NCBI RefSeq assembly: GCF_046630445.1
Contig: NC_092334.1
Span: forward strand, 104,417,501 to 104,481,500
Reading direction: 5' to 3'
Source of the DNA: Rutidosis leptorrhynchoides
Lineage: Eukaryota > Streptophyta > Magnoliopsida > Asterales > Asteraceae
Length of the DNA: 64,000 nt
Program-made: the position numbers and the translations under genes
Shown: piece by piece, positions 1-10,294 of the stretch
Position numbering within the stretch: position 1 is the first letter of the stretch
Layout of the letters: every line of letters begins with the position of its first letter
The notes under the pieces: model-generated
Database searches by the model: none
The model's input: the letters and a program-made list of their open reading frames with translations, nothing else
What the model was told of the DNA's origin: nothing

Positions 1-131
1 CGATTTTGAATGTAAGGATTTTGGGGTTTTATTTTTCAATTGAACGAATGATCGTTATCAGATGGTGAGGTTTGATTTCAATTGATGATATTCAATTAAA
101 GATTTTAGGTTTGGTTTGTGTAAGGATCTTT

Positions 132-505
132 GCTTTGATACCATTTGTAGGATCGATTTTAGGTCCACCACCATACCCTGCATATAAACTTAAGAGTTCC
201 CTAGTACTCTTAAACCAATTGGTAATAGAGGGACGTTCTCCGAAGCTTATATACAAGCATTTATTTCTTTTCCATTCCTATGTGGGACACTCTAACCGAT
301 TAGCTCCAACAATCACCCCCTAATCGGTTTGTTCATGCACTTGTATCATATAACGTGGCTTTTTTTACCCCGGACCCGTTCATTTACATCTCGACTTTTC
401 CCGGACACCCGACCTCTTCCCCTGCTCACGTCCAAAGTCACCCCGATTTGAACCGCCGTTGCCATAATGATTACACCCGTGCCACCTGCTCTGATACCAT
501 ATTGA
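132..505 (-). mobile_element. TRIM-like LTR retrotransposon remnant
   Basis: Read on the minus strand, this short stretch has the parts of a terminal-repeat retrotransposon in miniature. A PBS-like site matching initiator tRNA-Met (TGGTATCAGAGC) lies at 488-499, a non-coding interior of about 170 bp follows, then a purine tract at 312-325, and then an LTR-like segment at 146-311 running TGTTGGAGC to CCTACA. A second, diverged PBS-like site (132-145) follows that LTR, which suggests a tandem LTR-interior-LTR arrangement. The second LTR expected from 503 rightwards is not clearly recognisable. No protein is encoded, as expected for TRIMs. Family unknown. Confidence 0.55.
146..311 (-). repeat. 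LTR-like segment of the TRIM
   Basis: It is 166 bp, begins TG and ends CA on either strand, and is flanked by a purine tract on one side and a PBS-like site on the other. It contains the GTCCCACATAGG-type box and a TATATAAGC box, both commonly seen in promoters of small plant LTR elements. Confidence 0.5.
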
Positions 506-675
506 AATCTATCGAGGGGTTTTTTATTCGACTTAATGAGCTGAAGAATACAATTTGGTATATATATATATATATACCATATAAAGAATCCTAATTCTAA
601 AACAATACGGAGTACTAATTAGACTTAGCTAAGGAAACTAAATATGCACTTTGTATTTTTATCATTCTCAACAAA

Positions 676-1025
676 ACGTAAAAATAAAACGTAAACGTAC
701 AAGCAATTTGTAAATATAAAACGTTTTCCGTTTACATTTTAAGTTCTACATTTTTCGTTTTATTATACTTGCGTTTTACATATACGTTTTAAATCTATGT
801 TTCCGTTTAAGTTTGTTCATTTAGATTACAATTTCCATTTACATATTACATCTTTCGTTTACGTTTTATGTTTTTCGTTTATATTTTATGTTTACATATT
901 AAACTTTGCGTTAACGTTTTGTATTTAGTTTTATATTTACGTTTTATGTTAACTTTTTTCCATAAAACATAATAAAAATGTAAACATAAATCATAATAAA
1001 ATTGTAAACTTAAAACGTTAATGTA
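676..1025. repeat. degenerate GTTTACGTTTTA tract
   Basis: About 350 bp built from variants of GTTTACGTTTTA and its reverse complement. Forward forms (cgtttacgttttatg) dominate the centre and reverse forms (aaaacgtaaacg, aaaatgtaaac) lie at both ends, so the tract could fold on itself. There is no coding potential. Origin not recognised. Confidence 0.5.
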
Positions 1026-1082
1026 AACTAATTTGGTTTATAAGTAAAAAGATTGAAAAACTAAAAAAAATAAGAAAACTTA

Positions 1083-1083
1083 G

Positions 1084-1143
<60 letters not shown>

Positions 1144-1154
1144 TTAATAATAAT

Positions 1155-1194
<40 letters not shown>

Positions 1195-1252
1195 TTAATA
1201 ATAATATTAATAATAATATTAATAATAATAACAATAATAAAATAAATAATGA
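1083..1252. repeat. (TAA)n microsatellite
   Basis: Nearly pure ATA/TAA repeats with scattered TATTAA interruptions. Translations of this tract give only poly-Leu or poly-Ile and are not genes. Confidence 0.95.
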
Positions 1253-1446
1253 TAATAATAAGTGACAAAATTTATAAAACATAATAATTACCCTATTAAT
1301 TGTGTTGGCTTGTACTAACTTTTATCCTAAACGTTTGTGGAGTTTTATTTTTTATTTGAACAACTTTGGTCTAAAAGATAGGACCATAAAGAAACTACTA
1401 CTTTAAAAAAAAATAATAAAAATAAAAAAATTCTGCGTGGTATTCT
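1253..1446. other. AT-rich flank, nothing recognised
   Basis: Host flank to the left of LINE-1. Positions 1412-1436 carry an A-rich string ending in ttctgc that recurs just right of the LINE-1 right TSD (17231-17254). Confidence 0.6.
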
Positions 1447-1463
1447 ATACATCTAACGATGCA
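1447..1463. repeat. LINE-1 target site duplication, left copy
   Basis: The 17-bp atacatctaacgatgca matches 17201-17217 exactly. It fixes both ends of LINE-1. Confidence 0.93.
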
Positions 1464-1650
1464 AAAGAAAAACGAGAAAAAAAAGGGAAAGAATCTGTCA
1501 CGAAGGCGACGAACACAGGCAATAAGCAACGCGATGCGGTTGGCGAAGGGAAGGCTGTGTGGGGCAACCACACCACCTTCGACTTTTTTGCATGATTAAC
1601 AAGCGACTAGGTGCATACAAATAATTTATTGATCACTGATGTAACATTAC

Positions 1651-1697
<47 letters not shown>

Positions 1698-1875
1698 CTT
1701 TTATTAACATGAAATATTAATAGTAGTTATTATTTAAAAAGTTCAAAAAAAAAAGTCAAGTTAAAGACGAGAGATGAGAGAGAGAGAGAGAGAGGTATGA
1801 GAGAGAAAATTTTCTTATGCGGGCACGAAGGGTTTTCGAGAAGGATACAATGGCTACTATGGAAACGCCTACAAC
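1464..1875 (+). other. LINE-1 5' UTR with microsatellites
   Basis: Non-coding leader between the left TSD and ORF1. It contains (AT)n at 1654-1694 and (GA)n at about 1775-1794. GA-rich stretches also precede ORF1 in LINE-2 (about 18400-18425), so a GA-rich leader may be a feature of this LINE group (inference). Confidence 0.65.
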
Positions 1876-1908
1876 GAGAGATCAAAAAGAAATCATTTAA
1901 CATCGTTC

Positions 1909-2824
1909 ATGTTCTTTAATTTTCCGGATGATTGGGGTGTTACGGATCTTTGGAGGAAATTCAAACCGTTTGGGGCGGTTAGAGATGTGTATGTCGCGGG
2001 GAAGAGATTGAACAGTGGCCATCGTTTTGCCTTTGTTCGATTTGCTGATGTTACAAACGCTGAGAGGCTTCTGAAGAACATGAAAGCTATCGTTTTCAAT
2101 GGGGTGCAAATCAAGATCTTCAAAGCTTTTAAGAGGAAACCATTAGGTAACACAGGTGACACTTCGGCTAGAGCAGATAAAACTTTTAAGAGAGGTTTCG
2201 ATGGGAAAGAAGGTGTTCATGATGGGCGTAGATTTACTGAGGTCGTATCAAATAAGAAGGAGGATCTTAGATTCAAACTCAATAGCAAGAAGGAAGACCT
2301 TAGAAACAATATAAGCAACTCGAGGGGCGATATAAATGGGGGTCATACCAAGGTTAGAATTATTAAGGTGAATGATGAAGAAGGAAACTGTGAGTTGCTA
2401 AGTAAGGCTATCCATTGTGAGGCAAAAAGTAGGACTGTTCTTTCAAATTTTGAGGATATTTGCAAGTCTGAAGGTTTATAGAACATCCAAATCAAATTTC
2501 TTGGTGGGCTGGGGATGATTCTCATATTCGATAGTGATAAAACGGCTGAAAAGGTTGTGGCAGATGTAGAGCATCCTCTAAGGAGATGGATTGTTAAAGT
2601 TAAACGTTGGGATTTTGGTGTATGGCCAGAAGGTAGAGCATCATGGTTAAGGATCAGTGGGGTTCCTGCCCCATGTTGGTCAGAGAAAACATTTGCCTTA
2701 ATAGGAGAATGGTGGGGCACAGTGTACATGATGGAGAATTGCACTCTTACCGGAAACCAGAGTTTGAATTTTGGAAGGGTGTTAGTTCAGCTAAATCAAC
2801 CTGATATTGTAAGAGATTCGATTA
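1909..2824 (+). pseudogene. LINE-1 ORF1, N-terminal part, RRM RNA-binding protein
   Basis: ORF1 of plant L1 elements binds element RNA as part of the retrotransposition particle. The first 75 or so residues form an RRM: an RNP2-like FFNFP and an RNP1-like RFAFVRFAD are visible. A basic K/R-rich linker follows, then a domain like that of other plant LINE ORF1 proteins, with a GVPAPCW-type motif and GEWWG. The open frame runs upstream of the ATG at 1909 without another obvious in-frame ATG, so the true start is uncertain. LINE-2 has the same HLTSFMFFNF context. A stop lies at 2479-2481; the same frame then continues to the insertion of element A at 2825 and resumes at 12188. Confidence 0.85.
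2820..2824. repeat. element A TSD, left (gatta)
   Basis: Identical 5-bp copy at 12183-12187, directly outside the LTR ends. Confidence 0.93.
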
Positions 2825-3082
2825 TGTAACATCCTCAGATCGGGTCTAGATGTAAGATGACCTTTTTGCCCTTAGGCATAATTGTGTGGTTAATTATGCT
2901 TTTATTTTTAATTATATGTTTAGTGTTATTTTATTATTTGGTTAAGACCAGTTTGTGACAAGGGTCACAGAACAGGTTCGTTTATTTAATTTGGACTCCG
3001 TTAGGGCAGTCAAATTAAGTACGAAAGATATTAGATAACTGATAATTACCCGTGTGTGATGGGGTATGTCATTTAACCCACA

Positions 3083-3089
3083 TATATAA
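3083..3089 (+). promoter_or_regulatory. TATA box of element A LTR
   Basis: TATATAAG within CACATATATAAGC. The same site is at about 10552-10558 in the 3' LTR. It is the best candidate core promoter; transcription would start about 30 bp downstream. Confidence 0.55.
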
Positions 3090-3500
3090 GCTTGTGACCA
3101 GCTCTTTTTCTCATTTTTTTCTTTAACCTTCTAAAAACATCCCGTACCTAAATTCTTACCACTTGAAACCATAGATTTCTAATTTGTGTTCTAGAGCTCA
3201 AATCATTCATATCATCTTGTTCTTTACAATTTACAGAGTCTATTGAGGTAAGAATCAAAGAGTTTCAAGCTCTAATCTTTAAGAAAATGATGATTTTGTG
3301 TTAACTTTGTCAAAAGAGCAATTTTGAGTCAAAATGGTTGATTTTGATGTTGTTTGTGTCAAAATCTTGTGGGTTTATGCTTATTGATATTAAGTGTATA
3401 TGATTTGGTCAGTTTAGAGGTAAGAAACGAGCTCTAGAGCACGAATTGGTGATTTTAGGTCGAAACCCGTCAGTTTTCTGCTGCTGCTGCACGATGAACA

Positions 3501-3667
3501 CAATCGTACGGTTGCAGCTTGCAATCGCACGGGTACATGGTGCAACCGTACGGATGCAGTGGTGTTGGTGCAACTGGGCAGGAAGTGTGCAACCGTACGG
3601 ATGCATGATGCAACCGTACGGATGGACTTGCAACCGTACGGATGCATGTGCAACCGTACGGATGCAG
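3501..3667 (+). repeat. CCGTACGG palindrome array in 5' LTR of A
   Basis: About seven irregularly spaced copies of gcaaccgtacggatgcat and variants. Each is centred on the 8-bp palindrome CCGTACGG or a one-base variant and spacing is about 20-45 bp. It lies about 420 bp downstream of the TATA box, in the transcribed leader. Confidence 0.85.
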
Positions 3668-4698
3668 ACCAGATCAGTAGTTGTTGTTTAATTTAGCTGT
3701 TTCCTAGCCGTTATGCTGTCTGCGTGACTTATGATTATCAGGATGCAAATTCTGAAAATGCATAAGTGTTAGGTGAACTTTTAGCGGCGCCTTTTTGTGA
3801 CTGATTTTCTGTACTGTGCTGTTTTGTGTTAACAGACAGAAACTAACTTGATTTGCCTTATGTTCAGGTGATAAGGATAAGGAAGCCGCTCAGTGATAGT
3901 TTATCTGAGCTTATTGCTGGTATTTGGTGAGTGGGTCTATCTCCGGATAGAGCATTAAGTAGCTGACACGCTACTTGTTCAGACTCTTTATTATTATGTT
4001 TATGTTTAGTATGATTACCATGCGTAGTTAGATATTGCCATGTTAGTTAGGAAGATTGCATGACTGTTTATCTGTGATCTTATGTGCGTACTGTTAGTTG
4101 GACACCAATCGAGGCGGCAAGGTTGGGAACACACCGAGGAGGTAAGGTATGGTTGATGTGAGGTCGACTGTGGTAGCCTGGTCGGGTCATGGTGTTACTG
4201 ATTGTTCAGTATATCATAGAATGACACATGTGTTGCGTCTGGATGGTTATGCAGTAGAATCAGTAAAGCGGACTATCGGTAGACTGTAGCTTGATCAACT
4301 AAGTCGTGTGCTCGTACAAGCCGCCGATCCTCATATTGTCAGTTGCTGTTGTATGCTAGTTCAGGATGTTAGCATATCTGTGGCCTTTGCATGTTTAGTT
4401 GCTTATGCTTGGTCTGTTAGATAGTATCCATTCACTTAGCAGTTGTGCTAATTCCCCCACATTTCCACCCTTGCAGGTTTAGGTACTGCTTTTTAGGATG
4501 GGTGCTGCGGACGGGTTCGAAGACATGTTTGACTATGTGATTAACTCTGATGTTTCAATTTTAATGATGTTTTCACGTAACACCGTTGTTGTATAAAGTT
4601 GGTTTGTAAACAAAGTTATGTAAACGTTAAATAAGGCTATTTTAGTAATTAAGTATTTACTTCCGCTGTGTTTAAAAAAAAATCAGGATGTTACAACT

Positions 4699-4710
4699 TG
4701 GTATCAGAGC
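4699..4710 (+). other. primer binding site of element A (tRNA-iMet)
   Basis: TGGTATCAGAGC, three bases after the 5' LTR end. Complementary to the 3' end of initiator tRNA-Met. Confidence 0.92.
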
Positions 4711-4872
4711 ATGGTTTAGCAGCAAGTACATGCGTGTATTTGTTCCTAAACCCTGAGTTAAGTCAAACATGTCTGTGGGGTGGGGCTAAGTGAATGCAGG
4801 ATATTGTGCATGTTAGTATTTAGTAAACTACAGTTATCCACTATGCATTTTTGCGAGTGTTTTGTAGTACAG

Positions 4873-6756
4873 ATGGCAGATGACAGGGATGCGAATGCTA
4901 CAAACCCAATCCACCCCGAAACGTTCAGTGCTCCCGATGTGGAGGATGAGGCAGAGATTTACGAGGCTGATTATGTGCATGAGCTTGAAAGTAAGCTTAA
5001 GGAAGCTCAGGAAAAGATTACTGAGCTTGAGTTAGCTAGACAGTCAGGTAATGAGGATACACCACCAGGTTTTACCACTGCTCAATCACAAACCATACCG
5101 CAAATACACCAGAACCAGTACCAATACCCATTACGGAACCAATTCCCTCAACATGTTATGCCACCACAATTTAACTACCAATATCAAAATCCCATGATGA
5201 TGAACCAAGTTCAACCACCCATATACTAACAACCATTTCCGCAACAGCAATTCCAACAACAATACCAACCACCAAAAAGATGCTTCTTTAAACAATTCAG
5301 GGATTGTGGACCTTCTCCCTACTCAGGAAGTTTTGACCCAACAACAACTCTCAACTGGTTAAGGGAAGTTGAAAAGGCATTCAAGGCATGTCAGTGTGAG
5401 CCAGAATTGAAAGTAACTTATGCGAGTAGGTTATTGAAAGACAGGGCTATGGTGTGGTGGGATTCAGTAATAGCAAGTGTTCCTCCAGAACAAGTTTGAA
5501 TGATCACTTGGGAACAGTTTTACGGTAAGGTATGTGAGCAGTACTGCAATGTGTTTGACATGAATAGAATCAAAATGGAGTTTTTGGAGATGCGGATGAC
5601 ACCTCAGATGTCAATTGATGAGGTAATTGAGAAATACATGGATAAGTTAATGTTTGTACAACAATGGGTGCCTGATGAACAATCAAGAATCCAACATTTT
5701 GTGAATATGATCTTGCCGGAATACAGGACGTTTGTGTGGTCAGCATCGATGTTATCTCAGTCTTTTGTGATGGCAAAGAAGGTAGAAAGTGATGTTAGAG
5801 CAGCAAGGGGCATGAATATAGAGAATGTGGTACCGCAGGGTAGTCAGGCTACCAGTCAGTCTCAGTTTGGTTCTAAGTCTAAGAAACCGTTTGGGTTTAG
5901 ACCGAAGGGTAAAGGTAATCAATCAAGCACATGGTCTGGTTCGGGAAAGAGAGAATGGTGTAAAGGTTGTAAGTCTTCTCACATTGGGCAGTGTTCTGAG
6001 GCAACGAGAAGATGTTTGAGATGTGGTATGGTAGGTCATGAGTCTCAGGGGTGTTCCTTCAGGGAGAATGTGTGTTGGAGTTGTCACCAGCCGGGTCACC
6101 GTTCAGCTAGTTGTCAGACGTCAAAGGACGCAAGTTCCGGGGCAGGGTCAGGGGCGCGTTCGGCATCTGTCGGGGGTTCCACAGCCTCTAGTGGACAGAA
6201 GAGAAATAACCCGCTGACTGCGGAAGCTAGGGCCTTTCAGATGACAGTTGAGGTCGCAACTAATAATGATGACGTAATAACCGGTATGTTCTTGATCAAC
6301 TCAATACCTGCTAGAGTATTGTTTGATTCAGGTGCAAATAGGATGTTTATGTCTATAGATTTCTGTACTAAGTTAGGGTTACCTGCTACTGTGCTGCCTG
6401 AGCCTGCTAGAGTAGAGGTAGCTGATGGTAAGATGGTTCCAGTCACAACATATGTGTCTGGAGCTAGTATAGAAATTGATGGTAGACTGCTTGCTATTTC
6501 CTGTTTAGTGTTGCCTATCCCTAGTTTTGACGTAGTGTTAGGGATGAACTGGATGAGCCTGCATAAGGCCCACATTAAGTGTGATAAGAAGATTGTGACT
6601 TTCTGTTTGACCGATGGAACCCGTATTGTAGCCCGAGGGGAACGAAGTGGGTTTAGTTTTCTGTTGATTTCTATGATGAAGGCGAAGAAGTCACTCTCTA
6701 AGGGATGTGAATCTTTTATGACTTATGTTATTGATGCTAAGATAGAGAAGAGATAA
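4873..6756 (+). pseudogene. gag: element A gag and aspartic protease
   Basis: One frame with in-frame stops at 5227, 5497 and 6754. The ATG at 4873 (MADDRD) is chosen over the upstream ATG at 4780, which follows the PBS closely. Order: acidic N-terminus with a coiled coil (HELESKLKEAQEKITELE), a Q/P/Y-rich linker, the retrotransposon capsid domain (LLKDRAMVWWDS), a basic stretch, three zinc knuckles (CKGCKSSHIGQC, CLRCGMVGHESQGC, CWSCHQPGHRSASC), then a protease with active site LFDSGAN and the downstream DVVLGMNW motif. Gag packages element RNA and the protease cleaves the polyprotein. The pol frame continues directly after the stop at 6754, so gag-pol was probably one ORF. Confidence 0.93.
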
Positions 6757-7652
6757 GTTACTGATATTCCAGTGGTTTCGGAATTTCCCGAAGTATTTCC
6801 TGACGAATTACCGGGGTTGCCGCCGGTAAGAGAAGTAGAGTGTAAGATTGAGTTGGTTCCGGGAACAACTCCAGTGGCTAAGGCTCCTTATAGGTTAGCA
6901 CCTTCTGAAATCAGAGAGATGATTTCTCAGATACAAGAACTGTTAGACAGACGGTTTATAAGACCGAGTTCCTCGCCGTGGGGTGCGCCAGTGTTGTTTC
7001 TAAAGAAGAAAGACGGTACTCTGAGAATGTGTATAGATTATCGAGAATTGAATAAGAGGACGGTTAAGAACAAGTATCCTTTACCTAGAATCGATGATCT
7101 GTTTGACCATCTTCAGGGTGCGTCCTATTTTTCAAAAATAGATCTTAGATCCGGGTATCATCAGGTTCGGGTTGCAGAATCAGATATACCGAAGATAGCG
7201 TTTAGAACGAGATATAGGCATTACGAGTTCTTAGTTATGCTATTTGGGTTGACGAATGCTCCAGCAGTTTTCATGGATCTGATGAACAGAGTTTGTAAAC
7301 CGTATTTAGATCAGTTTGTGATTGTGTTTATCGATGATATACTGGTGTATTCAAAGTCAGAGGCTGATCATGCGACACATCTTCGATTGGTGTTAGGGTT
7401 GTTAAATAAAGAGCAGTTATACGCTAAGTTCTCGAAGTGTGAGTTTTGGCTTCGAGGGTGCAGTTTCTGGGTCATGTTATCTGTGAAGCAGGTATTAAAG
7501 TGGATCTATCGAAAATAGAAGCATTAATGGGTTGGAATTCGCCGAAGACGCCGACAGAAGTTAAGAGTTTCTTGGGTCTTGCGGGTTATTATCGCCGATT
7601 TATAAAAGATTTTTCTAAAATAGCGGGTCCGTTAACCAAATTGACCAGATAA
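6757..7652 (+). pseudogene. pol: element A reverse transcriptase
   Basis: RT palm and fingers of Ty3/gypsy type: [41 protein letters not shown] and the catalytic [10 protein letters not shown] (F-I-D-D in place of Y-I-D-D). In the usually invariant PFGLTNAPA the Pro is replaced by Leu ([10 protein letters not shown]). A frameshift near 7445-7450 moves the reading to [18 protein letters not shown], the start of the RT connection. A stop follows at 7650-7652 and a second frameshift near 7668. The protein copied element RNA into DNA; this copy cannot. Confidence 0.94.
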
Positions 7653-7926
7653 GACGAAATTTTTGATGGAGTGACCAACAGGAACAGGCTTTTCAGACGC
7701 TCAAACAGTTGTTGTGTCAGGCTCCAGTGTTAGCATTGCCAGAGGGTTCAGATGACTTTGTGGTTTATTGTGATGCGTCAATTGCCGGGTTGGGGTGTGT
7801 ACTGATGCAGAGAGATAAAGTTATTGGGTACGCTTCTCGTCAGTTAAAGACACACGAACGTAATTATCCGGTTCATGATTTAGAAATGGCCGCAGTGGTA
7901 TTTACGTTGAAGTTATGGAGACACTA

Positions 7927-7934
7927 CTTATACG
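7927..7934. repeat. hAT MITE TSD, left (cttatacg)
   Basis: 8-bp copy repeated exactly at 8597-8604. Eight base pairs is the diagnostic length for hAT transposition. Confidence 0.93.
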
Positions 7935-8596
7935 TAGGGATGACAATGGCCACCCGATCTGATGGATATCCACCCGATCCACCCGCTTCGTGATGGATAT
8001 GGATGAACCTAAATGGATATGGATACGGATATGGATGAACCTTAACGGATATGGATATGGATATGGATGAAAAGTTTCATCCAAGGATATATCCATTACT
8101 ACCCGAAATACATATACACATATATAAATATAGATATATGCGTACATATTTACGATTACAGTTTTATTTACCGTTAAATTTACATTTTTCTTTCAACCCA
8201 TAATGAAATAACTATAATATATTATAATAAAACAAGTATGTCTAATAAAATAAACTTACAAATTTCATATTTAATTTTTCATAATCTATGTTTTATAGTA
8301 AAAATAAAAATTTTTGTTATATCTTTGACAAGGATTACACATTCTTATGGATAAATTTTAATTATATCGTGTCATATTTATTTTTCTATACTATGTTTTT
8401 ATTTTAATCAAATATTATAATATTTTTTTAACATCCATCGGATATCCATTAACCCGCTAAATCCATTGGATATGGATATGGATGGATGATATAAAACTAA
8501 ATGGATATGGATATGGATATGGATGAACAAAAATAAAATGGATATGGATATGGATACGGCATCACCCGATCCATATCCAATCCATTGCCATCCCTA
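7935..8596. mobile_element. non-autonomous hAT element (MITE), 662 bp
   Basis: Terminal inverted repeats TAGGGATGACAATGG and TAGGGATGGCAATGG (one mismatch in 15), an 8-bp TSD, no ORF. Subterminal zones at both ends are packed with GGATAT and GGATATGGATG repeats, in the same direct orientation at the left (7960-8070) and right (8440-8560). The middle is AT-rich. It must have been mobilised by a hAT transposase encoded elsewhere. It entered after element A, since it lies in element A's RNase H. Confidence 0.94.
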
Positions 8597-8604
8597 CTTA
8601 TACG
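8597..8604. repeat. hAT MITE TSD, right (cttatacg)
   Basis: Exact repeat of 7927-7934. Confidence 0.93.
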
Positions 8605-8774
8605 GTACAAAGTATGTGATATGTACAGACCATAAGAGCCTCCAATATTTTTTCACGCAGAAAGAACTGAATATGCGACAGAGATGGTGGATTGAGCTTA
8701 TAAAAGACTACGATTGTGAAATAAAGTATCACCCGGGTAAAGCAAATGTTGTGGCCGATGCTTTAAGTCGTAAA

Positions 8775-9785
8775 AAGGCCGTAGAGACCGTGAAATTTAT
8801 GAGAACCCAAATAGTATCAGACCTTATTGAACAGATAAGGCAAGTTCAAGCCCAAGCTTTATTGGAGGAGAATTTAAAGACTGAATTGATGACCAAAATA
8901 AAAGACCAATTAACTACCGATTCCAGAGGACTTAAGACGTTTAACAACCGAATTTGGGTGCCTATGCTTGGAGATTTAAGGAAATTAATCTTAAATGAAG
9001 CACACAAATCAAGGTTGACTGTCCATCCGGGTAGTACCAAGATGTATAATGACTTAAAATCGATGTATTGGTGGCCCACGATGAAGAAAGATGTTGCTCA
9101 GTTGGTAGAAAAGTGTCATATTTGTGCATAAGTTAAGGCCGAACACCAGAAACCCTATGGTTCGTTACAACAGTTGCAAATTCCAAAGTGGAAATGGGAT
9201 CATATTACGATGGATTTTGTAACTAAATTACCTAGATCTCGGAGAGGTAATGATATGATATGGGTAATTGTTGATCGACTGACGAAGAGTGCACATTTCT
9301 TAGCTACAAAAGAGACAGCTACGTTGAGTACTTTGGTAGAATTGTACTTGAAAGAAATAGTCAGTCGACATGGAGTTCCATTGTCTATCATATCCGACAG
9401 GGATTCTAGATTTGTAGCGAACTTCTGGAACAGTTTACAGAAATGTTTGGGAATAAGGGTAAATCTGAGTACAGCGTATCATCCACAGACCGACGGTCAG
9501 AGTGAGCGTACAATACAGACACTAGAGGATATGCTTTGATCCTGCGTGTTAGAGTACGGTGGTTCGTGGGATATACATCTACCATTGATTGAGTTTGCTT
9601 ACAACAATACTTACCATTCGAGTATTGGTATGCCACCTTATGAAATATTGTATGGTCGCAAATGTAGAACGCCGACTTGTTGTTTAGAAGCCAGAGAGAA
9701 ACAGTTTGCAGGTCCAGAATTAGTTCAGATAACAGCCGATAAGGTAGCGATAGCGCGTGAAAAGTTAAAAGCGGCACGTGACAGA
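8775..9785 (+). pseudogene. pol: element A integrase, zinc-binding and catalytic domains
   Basis: Integrase inserts the cDNA. An HHCC zinc-binding motif ([10 protein letters not shown] then CHIC) is followed by a stop at 9129 in place of the usual Gln. The catalytic core follows: [10 protein letters not shown] (Asp), ISDRDSRF (Asp) and [10 protein letters not shown] (Glu), so the DDE triad is present. Another stop at 9537 replaces an Arg codon after EDML. The region after it includes EFAYNNTYHSSIGMPPYEILYG. Confidence 0.93.
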
Positions 9786-10283
9786 TAGAAAATGTATGCC
9801 GATCTACGTAGACGTCCAGTAAACTTTGAGGTGGGTGATCATGTTTACTTGAAAGTTTAGCCGTGGAAGGGTGTTATCAGGTTCGATAAGCGGGAAAATT
9901 TAGCTCCGAGATACATTGGGCCGTTCAAGATTATTCAGAGGATTAATGATCAGACGGTTGTATTAGAGCTTCCAGCAGAGTTAGCAGGGATACATAACAC
10001 TTTCAACGTATGTTACCTTAGGAAGTGTAAGGTCAATGATGAGCCGCAATTGGTTCCGTTGTGTGATTTTAGGGTAGACCTAAATCAAAAGTTAGTTGAA
10101 GAACCCGTTAGGATAGTGGATAGAAAGGTAACTAAGCTGAGAAAGAAGGAGATCCATATGGTGCTTGTTGAGTGGAAGCATAGTCTAGGATCGAACCTTA
10201 CGTGGGAGACCAAAGAGCTGATGACGGCTCGTTATCCACGTCTATTTGACCAAGACCAGATTCCGAGGACGGAATCTCTTTAA
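9786..10283 (+). pseudogene. pol: element A integrase C-terminus with chromodomain
   Basis: Stops at 9786 and 9858 break the frame near VGDHVYLKV. Then come the GPF-type C-terminal motif (PRYIGPFKII), a leucine-rich beta segment (ELPAELAGIHNTFNV) and a chromodomain (VLVEWKHSLGSNLTWE ... YPRLF). The chromodomain of chromoviruses is thought to direct insertion to particular chromatin. The stop at 10281-10283 overlaps the purine tract, which is compact and typical. Confidence 0.9.
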
Positions 10284-10294
10284 GGGGGTGGATT
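10281..10294 (+). other. polypurine tract of element A
   Basis: taagggggtggatt immediately before the 3' LTR. It primes plus-strand DNA. Confidence 0.88.

Larger units (their letters stand above)
2825..4695 (+). repeat. element A 5' LTR
   Basis: It runs TGTAACATCCT to AGGATGTTACA, with 11-bp terminal inverted repeats, much longer than the usual TG..CA. It contains a TATA box (3083-3089), a palindrome array (3501-3667), and AG|GTAAG (3245) and TTCAG|G (3867) sites that could bound a leader intron. Confidence 0.95.
7669..8774 (+). pseudogene. pol: element A RNase H, split by a hAT MITE
   Basis: RNase H degrades the RNA strand during reverse transcription. The first half (7709-7934) has [17 protein letters not shown] with the first catalytic Asp, and [25 protein letters not shown], the Glu-containing helix. 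The second half (8605-8774) has [13 protein letters not shown] with another catalytic Asp, and [16 protein letters not shown]. The hAT element with one TSD copy lies between. Removing it rejoins the frame in the codon spanning 7934 and 8605-8606. Confidence 0.92.

Noticed and set aside
132-505. Cassandra-type TRIM with 5S rRNA promoter
   Set aside because: I could not find the conserved 5S internal promoter boxes in the LTR, so I call it only TRIM-like.
1061-1282. Poly-Leu and poly-Ile frames over TAA/TTA repeats, also at 24053-24289, 39902-40287 and 55936-56330
   Set aside because: They are translations of trinucleotide microsatellites, with no protein-like composition.
3501-3667. CRISPR-like array in element A LTR
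   Set aside because: Units are degenerate, spacing is irregular, spacers are very short, and the array lies in an LTR of a plant retrotransposon. The same applies to the 60-bp repeats in element C.
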